A stretch of 64,000 bases of DNA from Bacteroidota bacterium (GCA_030706385.1 JAUZOQ010000002.1:23456-87455); one strand, 5' to 3'; numbered from the stretch's first letter, positions 26,272 to 34,794 are shown. Numbers and translations: made by a program. Notes: generated by a model not told the origin, from the sequence alone.

Positions 26272-28279
26272 GTGCTCCAATTGCTTCTTGTTCTTTGAAA
26301 TATTCAACGATCTTCTTCATTGCCGCCAGCCCTACCAGACGCACAAGTTCCGGTTCGGATGTATGCCGGACCCCTTCGACGGAACCGCATTCCTCCAATA
26401 GCTTCATTGCTTTCTTCTTTCCGACTCCGGGAATTTGTGTTAATTCCGTTTGAAGGGTTCGCTTGTCGCGCAGCGAGCGGTGAAAGGTTATTGCAAATCG
26501 ATGTGCCTCATCTCTGATCTGCTGCAACAATCGCAAACTACTAGATGACTTTGGCAGAAGCAGTGAATCAGAACTGCCGACGGTAAAGACCTCTTCCAAT
26601 CTCTTCGCCAACCCGATCACCGGAATATGCGTCAATTTCAATTCCGTGAGAACTTCATACGCACTCGAGAGCTGGCCCTTTCCACCGTCAATAACGATTA
26701 GATCCGGAAGTTCAGCATTATCTTCAAGCAGTTTGGCATACCGCCGGTAGACTACTTCCTTCATGGATGCAAAATCATCTATTCCTGGTACAGTCCTGAT
26801 CTTGTATTTGCGATATTCGGATTTTTTTGGCTTCGCATTTTCGAAATAGACCATTGAGCTGACGGTTTCCGATCCCTGAAAATGCGAATTATCGAAGCAC
26901 TCGATATGCCGCGGAGTCTTTTTCAAATGCAGATCACGTTGCAAGGCTTTCAGAACATGGGGTACGAAATCGTCCTGCTTTAATTTTTGGATCTTGATCT
27001 CTCCGAGCAGGAATTTGGCATTCGATTGCACCATGGAAATCAGCTTCGCCTTCTCGCCGATCTTCGGCACGATGAGCTTTGGGGGTTTCATTGCCGAGCT
27101 ATCATCATCGTTCGATAACTCACGAGTCCTTCTGGCAAGCCACGCTTCGAATGTGTCTGGATCGGTTAGCTCGATAGGCAGAAATATTTCTTCCGGAATG
27201 AAATCGGTTGCCGAATAATACCGCTCCAGTAATGCCTCCAACACTTCTTCCTGCTCCTTGCCTTCGACGTTGGCAAAGAAAAACTGCTGCTTACCCGTGA
27301 TCTTTCCGTCCCGAACTTTGAATACGATTCCGCAGGCATCATCTTCCTCGGAGGCGACGGCAAAGATATCGCGATCGACGAGTTCCTCAGTTACCACTTT
27401 TTGCTTGCTGACATAATCGGCGAGCACGGCAAGTTGATCACGCTTCTCCGCTGCTTTCTCGAATTCCATGATTGCCGAAAGTCTTTGCATCTCTTCGCGA
27501 AGCTCATGCTCTACATCCTTCGTCCTTCCGGAGAGAAGCTGCTTCACTTTCTTGATCATCGAGCCATAATGCTCCTGCGAAACGAGACCCTCGCACGGTC
27601 CTTCACATCGCTTAATATGATATTCCAGACATACACGAATCTTCTTTCTGCGAATAAAATCATCGTCGATATCGAAATCACATGTTCGGATCGGGAAGAT
27701 CTCCCGAAGTGTGCGAATCAGGTAACGCAGGTACAAGGCCTCAGTATATGGGCCGTAGTATTTGGATCCGTCATGCCGCTTTCTCCGAGTCGTAAATACT
27801 CTCGGATAGGGTTCATTGGTCACGACCACCCACGGATACGTCTTATCGTCTTTAAGCATGACGTTATACCGCGGCTTCAATTTTTTGATCAGCGTATTCT
27901 CCAGGATCAGCGCTTCGACATCGCTATCGGTCAGGAGCAATTCGACATCGGCGATCTTTTCGACCAAGACTCGAAGTTTTGCATCGCCCGTGCCACGACG
28001 ATAGTTTTGAAAATAGGACCGGACGCGGTTCTTCAGATTTTTTGCCTTGCCAACATAAATGACCTTACCTGCTGCATTCTTGAATTGGTAGACTCCGGGA
28101 GATTTCGGAAGGGATTCCAATCTCTCTTCCAATGTAAAATCATCGATGGTAACTGCGAGATGAAATTGCTCGCCTTCGGCTGCTATAGTCAGGGCGTCCT
28201 CTTCCTGTTCGGCCTCATCGTCGAACTGAGGCGGATAATCATCGCCGTCGTATATTGGAAGTGGAAAGGTATCTGACAT
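26249..28279 (-). CDS. uvrC: excinuclease ABC subunit UvrC
   Basis: 676 aa. Nucleotide excision repair nuclease that makes the 3' and 5' incisions. Domain order: GIY-YIG domain ('LPKSPGVYQFKNAAGKVIYV', 'GKAKNLKNRVRSYF', 'YGPYTEALYLRYLIRTL'), four-cysteine-type region ('CLEYHIKRCEGPCEGLVS'), UVR motif for UvrB contact ('MEFEKAAEKRDQLAVL'), RNase H-like endonuclease ('HIECFDNSHFQGSETVSSMV', 'LIVIDGGKGQLSSAYEVL'), and helix-hairpin-helix pair ('LTQIPGVGKKKAMKLLEECG'). An acidic N-terminal extension of about 50 residues precedes the GIY-YIG core. Followed by tsaD (overlap) and the rsmB-like gene. Confidence 0.97.
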   Translation of the reverse strand: MSDTFPLPIYDGDDYPPQFDDEAEQEEDALTIAAEGEQFHLAVTIDDFTLEERLESLPKSPGVYQFKNAAGKVIYVGKAKNLKNRVRSYFQNYRRGTGDAKLRVLVEKIADVELLLTDSDVEALILENTLIKKLKPRYNVMLKDDKTYPWVVVTNEPYPRVFTTRRKRHDGSKYYGPYTEALYLRYLIRTLREIFPIRTCDFDIDDDFIRRKKIRVCLEYHIKRCEGPCEGLVSQEHYGSMIKKVKQLLSGRTKDVEHELREEMQRLSAIMEFEKAAEKRDQLAVLADYVSKQKVVTEELVDRDIFAVASEEDDACGIVFKVRDGKITGKQQFFFANVEGKEQEEVLEALLERYYSATDFIPEEIFLPIELTDPDTFEAWLARRTRELSNDDDSSAMKPPKLIVPKIGEKAKLISMVQSNAKFLLGEIKIQKLKQDDFVPHVLKALQRDLHLKKTPRHIECFDNSHFQGSETVSSMVYFENAKPKKSEYRKYKIRTVPGIDDFASMKEVVYRRYAKLLEDNAELPDLIVIDGGKGQLSSAYEVLTELKLTHIPVIGLAKRLEEVFTVGSSDSLLLPKSSSSLRLLQQIRDEAHRFAITFHRSLRDKRTLQTELTQIPGVGKKKAMKLLEECGSVEGVRHTSEPELVRLVGLAAMKKIVEYFKEQEAIGARENIAAE

Positions 28280-28280
28280 A

Positions 28281-28346
28281 AAAAGTAGGCAGTTAACAGT
28301 GAGCAGTAAACAGTTGAACGGAACAGGGCAGCCATAACTGCCTACT
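28281..28346 (-). terminator. long-loop hairpin terminator between mce and uvrC
   Basis: Perfect 12-bp inverted repeat AGTAGGCAGTTA (28284-28295) / TAACTGCCTACT (28335-28346), read on the minus strand as a stem followed by TTTTT, directly after the mce stop. The loop holds additional related pieces (AACAGTGAGCAGTAAACAGTT), so the whole block is a small nested repeat built from CAGT units rather than an ordinary terminator. Confidence 0.6.
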
Positions 28347-28355
28347 GCTTACTCT

Positions 28356-28757
28356 CTACTTCTTCTGGCATAATTCTACCAGAACTCCGTTCGTGGATTT
28401 TGGATGGAGAAATGCGATCAACATTTCGTGGGCCCCAAGTTTTGGCGATTCATCAATAAGCTGAATGCCTTCGGCCTTCAGTCTGGCAAGTTCACCTGCA
28501 ACATCATCGACTTCCAACGCCAAGTGATGAATCCCCTCGCCGCGCTTCTCAATAAATTTTGCGATCGGCGAATCCGCACTGGTCGGAGAAGTCAATTCGA
28601 TCACACTTTCTCCGATCTTGAACGATGCAATGCTGACGCCTTGATCTTCGACTGTTTCATGATGCACGTTCTCGTCACCAAGAAGCTTTTTAAAAAGCGC
28701 TTCCGATGCACTGAGATCTTTGACGGCAATACCGAGATGCGAGATACGTTTTGTCAT
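28356..28757 (-). CDS. mce: methylmalonyl-CoA epimerase
   Basis: 133 aa VOC-superfamily protein with two beta-alpha-beta-beta-beta modules. 'ISHLGIAVKDLSASEALFKK' opens the first module with the metal-binding His; 'FKIGESVIELTSP', 'EKRGEGIHHLALEVDD' (His) and 'NGVLVELCQKK' (Glu) supply the other expected metal and catalytic positions. It interconverts R- and S-methylmalonyl-CoA between propionate and succinate metabolism, in the cytoplasm. Length and motifs match the family. Transcribed ahead of uvrC, with a hairpin between. Confidence 0.92.
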   Translation of the reverse strand: MTKRISHLGIAVKDLSASEALFKKLLGDENVHHETVEDQGVSIASFKIGESVIELTSPTSADSPIAKFIEKRGEGIHHLALEVDDVAGELARLKAEGIQLIDESPKLGAHEMLIAFLHPKSTNGVLVELCQKK

Positions 28758-28834
28758 GAGCAGTTTTTCAGTCCGAAGTGGGTAGCCGCTGCCGCTGCAT
28801 TCTGCTAGCGACTATTAACCAACGACTGTTCTTG

Positions 28835-28908
28835 TGGTCTCGACAGGACTCGAACCTGTGACACCCAGTTTAGGAAACTGGTGTTCTATCCATCTGAACT
28901 ACGAGACC
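28835..28908 (-). tRNA. tRNA-Arg (anticodon CCU)
   Basis: Minus-strand cloverleaf: acceptor GGTCTCG/CGAGACC, D arm GTTC/GAAC, anticodon arm CCAGT-TTCCTAA-ACTGG (anticodon CCT), T arm ACAGG-TTCGAGT-CCTGT, discriminator A. CCA not encoded. Confidence 0.96.
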
Positions 28909-28952
28909 TAAAATGCGCGAAAGTCTTAAACATTCTCCACCCCTATAAAGTT

Positions 28953-28979
28953 GAAAAGGCGGTCATAACCGCCTTTTTC
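28953..28979 (-). terminator. Rho-independent terminator of the ferredoxin gene
   Basis: Stem GGCGGT - CATA - ACCGCC, extended by A-run/T-run pairs on both sides, so usable in both directions. It lies just after the stop of the ferredoxin gene. Confidence 0.9.
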
Positions 28980-29003
28980 AGAATGCTTTGATCGCTTACG
29001 ATC

Positions 29004-29699
29004 TTAAAACCACTTTCCGACTACATCAAAGCCGATCACGAGCAAGAGCGTGAGCATGATGAGTGAGAAGAATCCCAGTAACGAGACGTTGCGCACAAAA
29101 TTATTCATCAGCTTGCCATAATCCTTTGCAGGCTTTGTGCTCACCTTCACCGGTCCAAGAACTTCGCACTGGCAGCTCAGGCGGTACTTCGGATTATCGC
29201 GGATGAGATGGACCTTCTCCATCTTCGTTGGCGGAGTCAGGGCATCGTTGGGATCGGCTGTGACTCGGCACGATGTGCAAAGGCCTAAACCGCGACAGTT
29301 CAGAAACTTCATCACATCGCCATAAAGCTCGATGTTATTATCCAGAGCAACCTTGCGGAGATTGCTGCCGATCGGAGCGATGATGATCACATCATCTTCA
29401 ACAAAAGTCACCGGAGCGTAACCTTCGGGAATCGGAATATCCTTAAGATCGGCATTGACCGTACGGTCTTTGCGAATCTTCTGGTATTCTTCATCAGTTT
29501 TTTCCGGATTTTCCTTGAAAAAGGCCGCATAAGCCTCGCTTACCTGGGGCTCGTCATGGTCATGGGCTTTAGCAGGCGGCGCATAGGTAGGAGAGACGGT
29601 ACCTCCCGATTCTCCAAAGAACCAGTGGGCGACTCCGCCCGGCTTCATGGCCTCTTTATGCCGTTCAAGACTCGATTTTCCGGTAGTATCGTGTGACAA
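29004..29699 (-). CDS. membrane-anchored 2Fe-2S ferredoxin-like protein
   Basis: 231 aa. An N-terminal His/Asp-rich linker (about residues 1-100, 'HDHDEPQVSEAYAAFFKENP') precedes a plant-type 2Fe-2S ferredoxin domain: 'VTFVEDDVIIIAPIGSNLRK', iron ligands in 'FLNCRGLGLCTSCRV' (C-x5-C-x2-C) and the fourth in 'YRLSCQCEV'. The last 30 residues are a single membrane helix ('LLGFFSLIMLTLLLVIGFDV') ending '...VGKWF', so the protein is tail-anchored. It probably passes electrons to or from a membrane complex; the partner is not encoded here. The gene has its own TATATTTG box and terminator. Confidence 0.85.
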   Translation of the reverse strand: MSHDTTGKSSLERHKEAMKPGGVAHWFFGESGGTVSPTYAPPAKAHDHDEPQVSEAYAAFFKENPEKTDEEYQKIRKDRTVNADLKDIPIPEGYAPVTFVEDDVIIIAPIGSNLRKVALDNNIELYGDVMKFLNCRGLGLCTSCRVTADPNDALTPPTKMEKVHLIRDNPKYRLSCQCEVLGPVKVSTKPAKDYGKLMNNFVRNVSLLGFFSLIMLTLLLVIGFDVVGKWF

Positions 29700-29729
29700 T
29701 GGCTTCTCCTTATGCTAAAGTTTGGAATG

Positions 29730-29737
29730 CAAATATA
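29730..29737 (-). promoter_or_regulatory. possible -7 box (TATATTTG) of the ferredoxin gene
   Basis: CAAATATA on the plus strand, i.e. an exact TAnnTTTG on the minus strand, 30 bases before the ATG. No clear -33 element. Confidence 0.45.
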
Positions 29738-29861
29738 ACATGGGAACTGCTAAGGAAGTTTGAAAAGTCTTGCCTCTTAGCTGAGAGTTACCTCCTCCTT
29801 TCAGAGAAATCTGCCAACTGGCCGGAAACTTTCTAACCTGCGGACGGAGTTATTCTTCTGT

Positions 29862-29990
29862 TACTCATCAAGAACAGCTGAGGGACAGGCCCTGTGAAGC
29901 TGTAGCAACCGTTGAGATCGAAAGGTCTCAAGTCAAGGTGCTAAATCCTGCCGAAGGGATCCAAAAGGATTCCATTAGGAAAGATGAGCC
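29862..29990 (+). ncRNA. SAM-I (S-box) riboswitch
   Basis: Carries the S-box core in order: P1 strand CTCATC (29864-29869), AGCTGAGGGACAGGCCCTGT with GAAGC-GTAGCAACC, the internal hairpin GAGATCGAAAGGTCTC, 'AAGGTGCTAAATCCTGCC', and the closing P1 strand GATGAG (29983-29988). It binds S-adenosylmethionine and is placed directly upstream of metB-metX-hom. An alternative pairing of AAAGATGAG (29980-29988) with CTCgATCTTT (30018-30027) would disrupt P1 and may be part of the switch. Confidence 0.94.
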
Positions 29991-30043
29991 GAAGTTAAAA
30001 CCTTATGAAGAGATCACCTCGATCTTTCATGTTCTTGGGTTGT

Positions 30044-30080
30044 AGCCTATCGGTCGCTTTCCGATAGGTTTTTTCTTTTT
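30044..30080 (+). terminator. riboswitch-controlled terminator before metB
   Basis: Stem CCTATCGG - TCGCTTT - CCGATAGG followed by TTTTTTCTTTTT, 55 bases after the aptamer and about 120 bases before the metB start. Expected to stop transcription when SAM is plentiful. The mutually exclusive antiterminator pairing is not obvious from inspection. Confidence 0.88.
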
Positions 30081-30200
30081 AAAGAGAATTCCTGCCGGAT
30101 CGCACCGTGGAGAAGCAGAGTCTGCATCTCCACAGACCATAAGCATTCACGGCTGTTCGCGATGAGTTAATATTTTCACTTAACCATTCGCAAAACAGTC

Positions 30201-31397
30201 ATGAATATCGAAACAGTAGCTATTCAATCCACAACGCATACTGATAGCCAGTATGGCAGTATTGGAACTCCCCTCTATCAAACATCGAACTTCCGCTTCC
30301 GCTCGCCAGGTGTTTCCACCGGTTACGATTATACTCGTAGCGGGAATCCGACTCGCAATACTTTAGAACAGGTACTCGCCGAACTCGAAGGCGGCGCCGG
30401 CGCAGTTGCAGTCTCGACAGGAATGTCGGCGATTGCCACGGTGCTTGAACACTTCGATTCCGGATCGCATATTATTTGCACGCACGATTGCTATGGCGGC
30501 ACGGCGAGGCTTCTCAATCTCTTCAAGGATCAAGGCAAGTTCGAAGTATCGTTTGTCGATCTGAGCGATCCGATCTCTCTTCTTGACTCGATCCAACCCA
30601 ATTCCCGATGTCTCTGGATCGAGACTCCGAGTAATCCGCTGCTTACGGTAGTCGATGTCGAAGCCCTTGCTGCAATCGCGCACAGTTCTAACCTTCTGGT
30701 TTGTGTCGATAATACCTTCCTTTCCCCTTTCAATTTCCTGCCCTTCGAGTTCGGAGCCGATGTCGTCATCCATTCGACAACGAAATGGCTGAACGGTCAC
30801 TCCGATGTCTGTGGTGGCGCGATCATCTCAAAGACGACGGAGCTGGCGGAGAGATTTAAATATCTCGCCAATGCACTCGGAACTTCGACGGGCGTTTTCG
30901 ATAGTTGGCTCGTACTTCGAGGTATAAAAACGCTGGGAGTCAGGATGCGGCAGCATGAAGCGAACGCACTGGTCATTGCGGCATTTCTCGAAAAGCATCC
31001 GAATGTTTCGCAGGTGTTCTACCCCGGATTAGCAAGTCATCCGACGCATGAACTTGCAAAGCGATTCCAGAAAGGATATGGAGGCGTGATCTCTTTCCGC
31101 ATCAGAGGTTCGTACGAAAACGAAGTTTGTCATGTCCTCGGCTCGACAAAAATATTCGCTCTGGCAGAATCACTCGGTGGGGTGGAATCTCTCATCGAGC
31201 ATCCTGCCACAATGAGTCATGCTTCAATGGGCGCCGAGCTTCGCGAAAAAGCAGGAATTACAGACGATATTATTCGCATCTCCATTGGCATCGAGCACAT
31301 TGATGATCTCCTTGCCGATCTATCTCAGGCCCTCGATTTCTCTTGCTTCGCCGAAAAGCAAAGTGCCTTCACAGCAAAGGAGGAGGTTGTAGCATGA
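30201..31397 (+). CDS. metB: cystathionine gamma-synthase family PLP enzyme
   Basis: 398 aa fold-type I PLP enzyme of the Cys/Met metabolism family. 'TRSGNPTRNTLEQVLAELEG', 'VSTGMSAIATVLEHFDSGSH', 'VDNTFLSPF' (Asp holding the pyridine N), and 'VIHSTTKWLNGHSDVCGGAI' with the Schiff-base lysine; also 'FALAESLGGVESLIEHPATM'. Upstream SAM riboswitch and downstream metX/hom argue for trans-sulfuration from acylhomoserine to cystathionine (MetB); a lyase or sulfhydrylase activity in the same family is the alternative. The stop overlaps metX (ATGA). Confidence 0.9.
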   Translation: MNIETVAIQSTTHTDSQYGSIGTPLYQTSNFRFRSPGVSTGYDYTRSGNPTRNTLEQVLAELEGGAGAVAVSTGMSAIATVLEHFDSGSHIICTHDCYGGTARLLNLFKDQGKFEVSFVDLSDPISLLDSIQPNSRCLWIETPSNPLLTVVDVEALAAIAHSSNLLVCVDNTFLSPFNFLPFEFGADVVIHSTTKWLNGHSDVCGGAIISKTTELAERFKYLANALGTSTGVFDSWLVLRGIKTLGVRMRQHEANALVIAAFLEKHPNVSQVFYPGLASHPTHELAKRFQKGYGGVISFRIRGSYENEVCHVLGSTKIFALAESLGGVESLIEHPATMSHASMGAELREKAGITDDIIRISIGIEHIDDLLADLSQALDFSCFAEKQSAFTAKEEVVA

Positions 31398-32392
31398 AGA
31401 AAGTGGTCGTCGAAAATTATTTACTTGATTGTGGCGAAGTATTGTCGAAGGCAGAATTTGCATACCACACGTATGGAAATCTCAATGCGGACCGATCGAA
31501 TGCAGTCCTCGTTTTTCATGCGCTAACCGGTAATTCGGATGCAGCGGACTGGTGGGATGGTATCATCGGCAAAGGCAAGCCTATCGATCCGAAAAAGCAT
31601 TTCATTATTTGCTCGAATTTTCTCGGAAGCTGTTATGGCTCGACGGGTCCTGAATCGATCAATGCTGAAACGGGAACCCCGTATCATGCACGATTTCCGG
31701 CGATCACCATAGGCGATATCGCCAGGCAGCATCTGTGCATTCTCGATACGCTCGGCGTGGCAAACGTGGCCATCGGGATCGGCGGATCGATGGGAGGAAT
31801 GGTGTTGCTGGAGCTTGCAACTCTTGCTCCCGGTCTCTTCAACAAGATCATAGCTATTTCCATAGGTTCATCACATTCGGCATGGCGCATCGCATTTAGC
31901 TCCGTTATCCGTAAGACTATCGAGGAGTTCGGCGAGACAGCGGGCGAGATTGGCTTCAAGCAAGGGCTCCATCTTGCGCGACAGATAGCTATGACGACAT
32001 ACCGATCAAGTGCCGAGTTCGATGGACGCTTCGCGCGAGACAGGTCTGAACACATATTTGAGATCGAACGGTATTTAGAGCATCAGGGTGAAAAGATCGT
32101 TGCGCGCTTCTCTCCTCATTCCTACATTACCCTAACAAAGGCAATGGAGCTTTACGATATTTCCGATTCGGTGGGCGGTATCGCATCAAATGCCCTCTTT
32201 ATCGGAGCAACATCGGATATCCTTTACTCCGAAGAAGAGATCAAAGAAACAGCATCCAAGATATCAAAGGCAACTTATCAGTCGCTCGATGCCCCCTTCG
32301 GCCACGATTCTTTCCTCGTCGCGCAAGAAAAACTAGCTGATCTCATTCGTCCCTTCATTAAAGAAAAACAAAAACAGGAGATATTCGCATGA
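31394..32392 (+). CDS. metX: homoserine O-acetyltransferase MetX
   Basis: 332 aa alpha/beta hydrolase-fold acyltransferase, cytoplasmic. 'AEFAYHTYGNLNADRSNAVL', 'HALTGNSDAADWWDGIIGKG', 'IICSNFLGSCYGSTGPESIN' and the nucleophile elbow 'GGSMGGMVLLELATL'. Catalytic Asp in 'FIGATSDILYSEEE' and His in 'DAPFGHDSFLVAQ'. It acetylates (or succinylates) homoserine for methionine synthesis; acetyl is usual for MetX. The ATG overlaps the metB stop and has GGAGGAGG just before it inside metB, which fixes the start. The stop in turn overlaps hom. Confidence 0.93.
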   Translation: MKKVVVENYLLDCGEVLSKAEFAYHTYGNLNADRSNAVLVFHALTGNSDAADWWDGIIGKGKPIDPKKHFIICSNFLGSCYGSTGPESINAETGTPYHARFPAITIGDIARQHLCILDTLGVANVAIGIGGSMGGMVLLELATLAPGLFNKIIAISIGSSHSAWRIAFSSVIRKTIEEFGETAGEIGFKQGLHLARQIAMTTYRSSAEFDGRFARDRSEHIFEIERYLEHQGEKIVARFSPHSYITLTKAMELYDISDSVGGIASNALFIGATSDILYSEEEIKETASKISKATYQSLDAPFGHDSFLVAQEKLADLIRPFIKEKQKQEIFA

Positions 32393-33435
32393 ATCTAATA
32401 ATTGATGATCACGAAATTGATAACGAAATTGATAACGAACTTGATGTATCGGTAAGACGATCAACGCAGACACTCCGAATCGGGCTTTTTGGATTAGGTG
32501 TAGTCGGCAGTGGTGTCTGGCGAATGCTTCTGGCAAAGCGTGGCGAGTTCTATGATAAATTCGGTATTGATGTGGAGATCGCACGAATCTGTGTTCGTGA
32601 TATCGCGAAAGAGCGAGACACCGATCTTCCAAAAGATATCGTAACGACTGATGCAAGCACGTTGCTAAACGACGAGACGATCGATGTGATCATCGAGCTA
32701 ATCGGAGGAAGATACGAAGCACTCGAAGTGATCGAGCAGGCGCTTCGGGCGAGAAAACATGTCATTACGGCAAATAAACTCGTTCTGGCATACGAACTTC
32801 CGCGTCTGAGAAAACTTGCCGATCGAAACGGTGTCAATCTATTTTATAGCGCTTCGGTTTGTGGCAGCGTTCCGGTTCTTCGAGCGCTCGATGATCTTCG
32901 CATCGGCGATACGATCCTCTCGCTTCAGGGTATTGTCAATGGCTCAACAAATTTTGTACTCACGAGCATGACAAATTCAGGAGTAACCTATGAAGAAGCG
33001 CTTCGCGAAGCTCGGACAAGAGGGTTTCTCGAAGCCGATCCTACCTTTGATATTTCCGGACAAGATGCAGCACAGAAATTATCCGTGTTGATCTATCATG
33101 CTTTTGGCAGGCATATCACACCAAACGATGTTGATACGGAAGGAATCGAGAATATCACTGCCGATGATATTCTACGGGAATCGAAAAACGGAAATGTTAT
33201 TAAGCTAATCGCAAGTGCAACGCTCGATGGTTCGGGAGAGCTCAATGTTTCCGTGCGCACAAAAGCGTTGCCCCTCTCGCATGTGTTCGCATCGACATCG
33301 GATGAATTTAATGCGCTCGAGATCATCGCCCGTCACGCAGGACCACAGATCTTGCATGGCAAGGGAGCTGGATCCTTCCCGACGGCATCGGCCGTTACAA
33401 GCGATGTCGTAGAGTTATTACGCGAGCAATACTAG
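32389..33435 (+). CDS. hom: homoserine dehydrogenase
   Basis: 348 aa. NAD(P)-binding 'LRIGLFGLGVVGSGVWRMLL', catalytic-domain signature 'GSVPVLRALDDLRIGDTILS', 'LQGIVNGSTNFVLTSM', 'FLEADPTFDISGQDAAQKLS'. It reduces aspartate semialdehyde to homoserine, the acceptor used by MetX. The protein ends after the catalytic domain, so it lacks the C-terminal ACT regulatory domain of longer homologues. The first about 25 residues are an acidic extension with a tandem repeat (EIDN EIDN ELDV), encoded by two identical 12-bp units at 32413-32436. Start ATG overlaps the metX stop (ATGA). Confidence 0.93.
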   Translation: MNLIIDDHEIDNEIDNELDVSVRRSTQTLRIGLFGLGVVGSGVWRMLLAKRGEFYDKFGIDVEIARICVRDIAKERDTDLPKDIVTTDASTLLNDETIDVIIELIGGRYEALEVIEQALRARKHVITANKLVLAYELPRLRKLADRNGVNLFYSASVCGSVPVLRALDDLRIGDTILSLQGIVNGSTNFVLTSMTNSGVTYEEALREARTRGFLEADPTFDISGQDAAQKLSVLIYHAFGRHITPNDVDTEGIENITADDILRESKNGNVIKLIASATLDGSGELNVSVRTKALPLSHVFASTSDEFNALEIIARHAGPQILHGKGAGSFPTASAVTSDVVELLREQY

Positions 33436-33443
33436 CGAATTCG

Positions 33444-33635
33444 TTAATCTTCGATCACTTGCTCGAAAAATTCCTTCGGCTTGCCACAACTGGGGCAGGC
33501 CTCAGGAAGCACGGTATTATCGAGATGAAAGACGTGTCCGCAGTTCGTGCATCGCCAAATGAGCACCATAGCATTACCACGTGATTCCGGTGGGGGGATG
33601 CTGATATTCTGAGCTTGTTTATTCGGCGTATCCAT
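33444..33635 (-). CDS. small rubredoxin-like zinc/iron protein
   Basis: 63 aa. 'WRCTNCGHVFHLDN' and 'EACPSCGKPKEFFEQV' form the two CxxC knuckles of a rubredoxin-like (rubrerythrin C-terminal type) domain binding Fe or Zn. The first about 22 residues are a flexible lead. Possible electron-transfer or oxidative-stress role; convergent with hom. Confidence 0.8.
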   Translation of the reverse strand: MDTPNKQAQNISIPPPESRGNAMVLIWRCTNCGHVFHLDNTVLPEACPSCGKPKEFFEQVIED

Positions 33636-33701
33636 TGAAATAGCCTTTCTGATTAGGTGTAGATTGTGAAGGGGAGAGAAACATCTTTTATATAAATAAT
33701 T

Positions 33702-34595
33702 CTATTGCGAAGATAGTTGCACCTTCTTTTGTGGCAGAAATCTTGCGACTGCACCGGTCACCTCTTTGTCGGAGAGACTGGTGGCTGAGCTATCGGATGT
33801 CAGTTTTTTCCACGGAGGTGTCTTCCCATAGGCATAATCACCAAAGACAATTACCGGTGTCCCTTCAGTAGCAACCGTTTTCCGGTCAGCCGATAACTTC
33901 CATTGTTCTGCCCAATTATAGATCCATTGAGCATCATCTGCGAGCAGTCTTACACAGCTATGGCTCGCAGGATATCCGGGAAGATCATATTCATGAAGCG
34001 ATATTCCCTCAAGATTATCCAGATTGAAATACCATTTCAAAACCCAGGCATCATCAACAGTGCTGTGGGTTTCCTTCGATTTCCAATTCGTGTGATAAAG
34101 TCCTTCGGGTGTCGGAGTGGCTTTCTTCCCCGTACTCGTCGGTCCCCATTCAACAAGATTTCCATGCTCATAGGCAGCAAAGGCCTGGACTCGGCGCGAT
34201 ACCATGAGCACTTTGGAAACGGAATCCAATGAGTATACTCGAAGAGGAAACGGAGAATAGGTGCTCTCGCTATCGGAAGAATTCGGAACGGCAATGGTCT
34301 CGCCTTGCTTGAGATGTTTTAGGTCGCGACGATTGATCTTATAGAGGATCGTCATTTTCTTCGGACCGAGTTCTTCCGTGAGTTCGACCAAAGCCTGTGC
34401 CCCTGTCAGCTTATAGGCCTTATAGAGCCCATTCTCCGGTAGTGCTTTTGCAACAACCGTGTCCTTTTTGGGTAGTGGAGCAGTAGTAACTACCGGCGCG
34501 GATTTCTTAGATGGTTCTTCCTCTTTCTGTTTCGAGCACGAAACGACTAGAGGTAACAAAAAAAACAAGACGAAGTAACGGCGTGGCTTGAGCAT
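33702..34595 (-). CDS. L,D-transpeptidase (YkuD-type) lipoprotein
   Basis: 297 aa from ATG 34595. Lipoprotein signal MLKPRRYFVLFFLLPLVVSC with lipobox VVSC. A LysM-like or linker part follows ('YKINRRDLKHLKQGETIAVP'). The YkuD catalytic domain has 'AFAAYEHGNLVEWGPTSTGK', 'TPTPEGLYHTNWKS', and 'ISLHEYDLPGYPASHSCVRL' with the conserved His and Cys. The canonical SHGC is SHSC here. Expected function: 3-3 crosslinking of peptidoglycan or attachment of outer-membrane lipoproteins in the periplasm. Upstream in-frame codons would add a non-signal extension, so they are not used. Confidence 0.87.
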   Translation of the reverse strand: MLKPRRYFVLFFLLPLVVSCSKQKEEEPSKKSAPVVTTAPLPKKDTVVAKALPENGLYKAYKLTGAQALVELTEELGPKKMTILYKINRRDLKHLKQGETIAVPNSSDSESTYSPFPLRVYSLDSVSKVLMVSRRVQAFAAYEHGNLVEWGPTSTGKKATPTPEGLYHTNWKSKETHSTVDDAWVLKWYFNLDNLEGISLHEYDLPGYPASHSCVRLLADDAQWIYNWAEQWKLSADRKTVATEGTPVIVFGDYAYGKTPPWKKLTSDSSATSLSDKEVTGAVARFLPQKKVQLSSQ

Positions 34596-34794
34596 GCAAA
34601 ATAGGTAGAAATAATAGCTTCTTATCGGATTGGGAAGCCGTGACAACGTAAAAGAACCTCCGTTCAATCCGACTTTTTTTGCCCAAAGATAACAAATCTC
34701 GTGAAGCCCCGTATTCCTTCCAGCACCTATTGCAGGGATTCCGAACGCCGGATTTTCCGTTATAAAGCTTTCAAATTCTTACAGAATAACCGTC

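Noticed and set aside
27401-28276. Plus-strand frame of 291 codons opposite uvrC
   Set aside because: Long only because of codon bias of uvrC; the minus-strand product has complete UvrC domains.
32413-32436. Possible CRISPR or larger satellite repeat
   Set aside because: Only two and a half units of 12 bp inside a coding frame.
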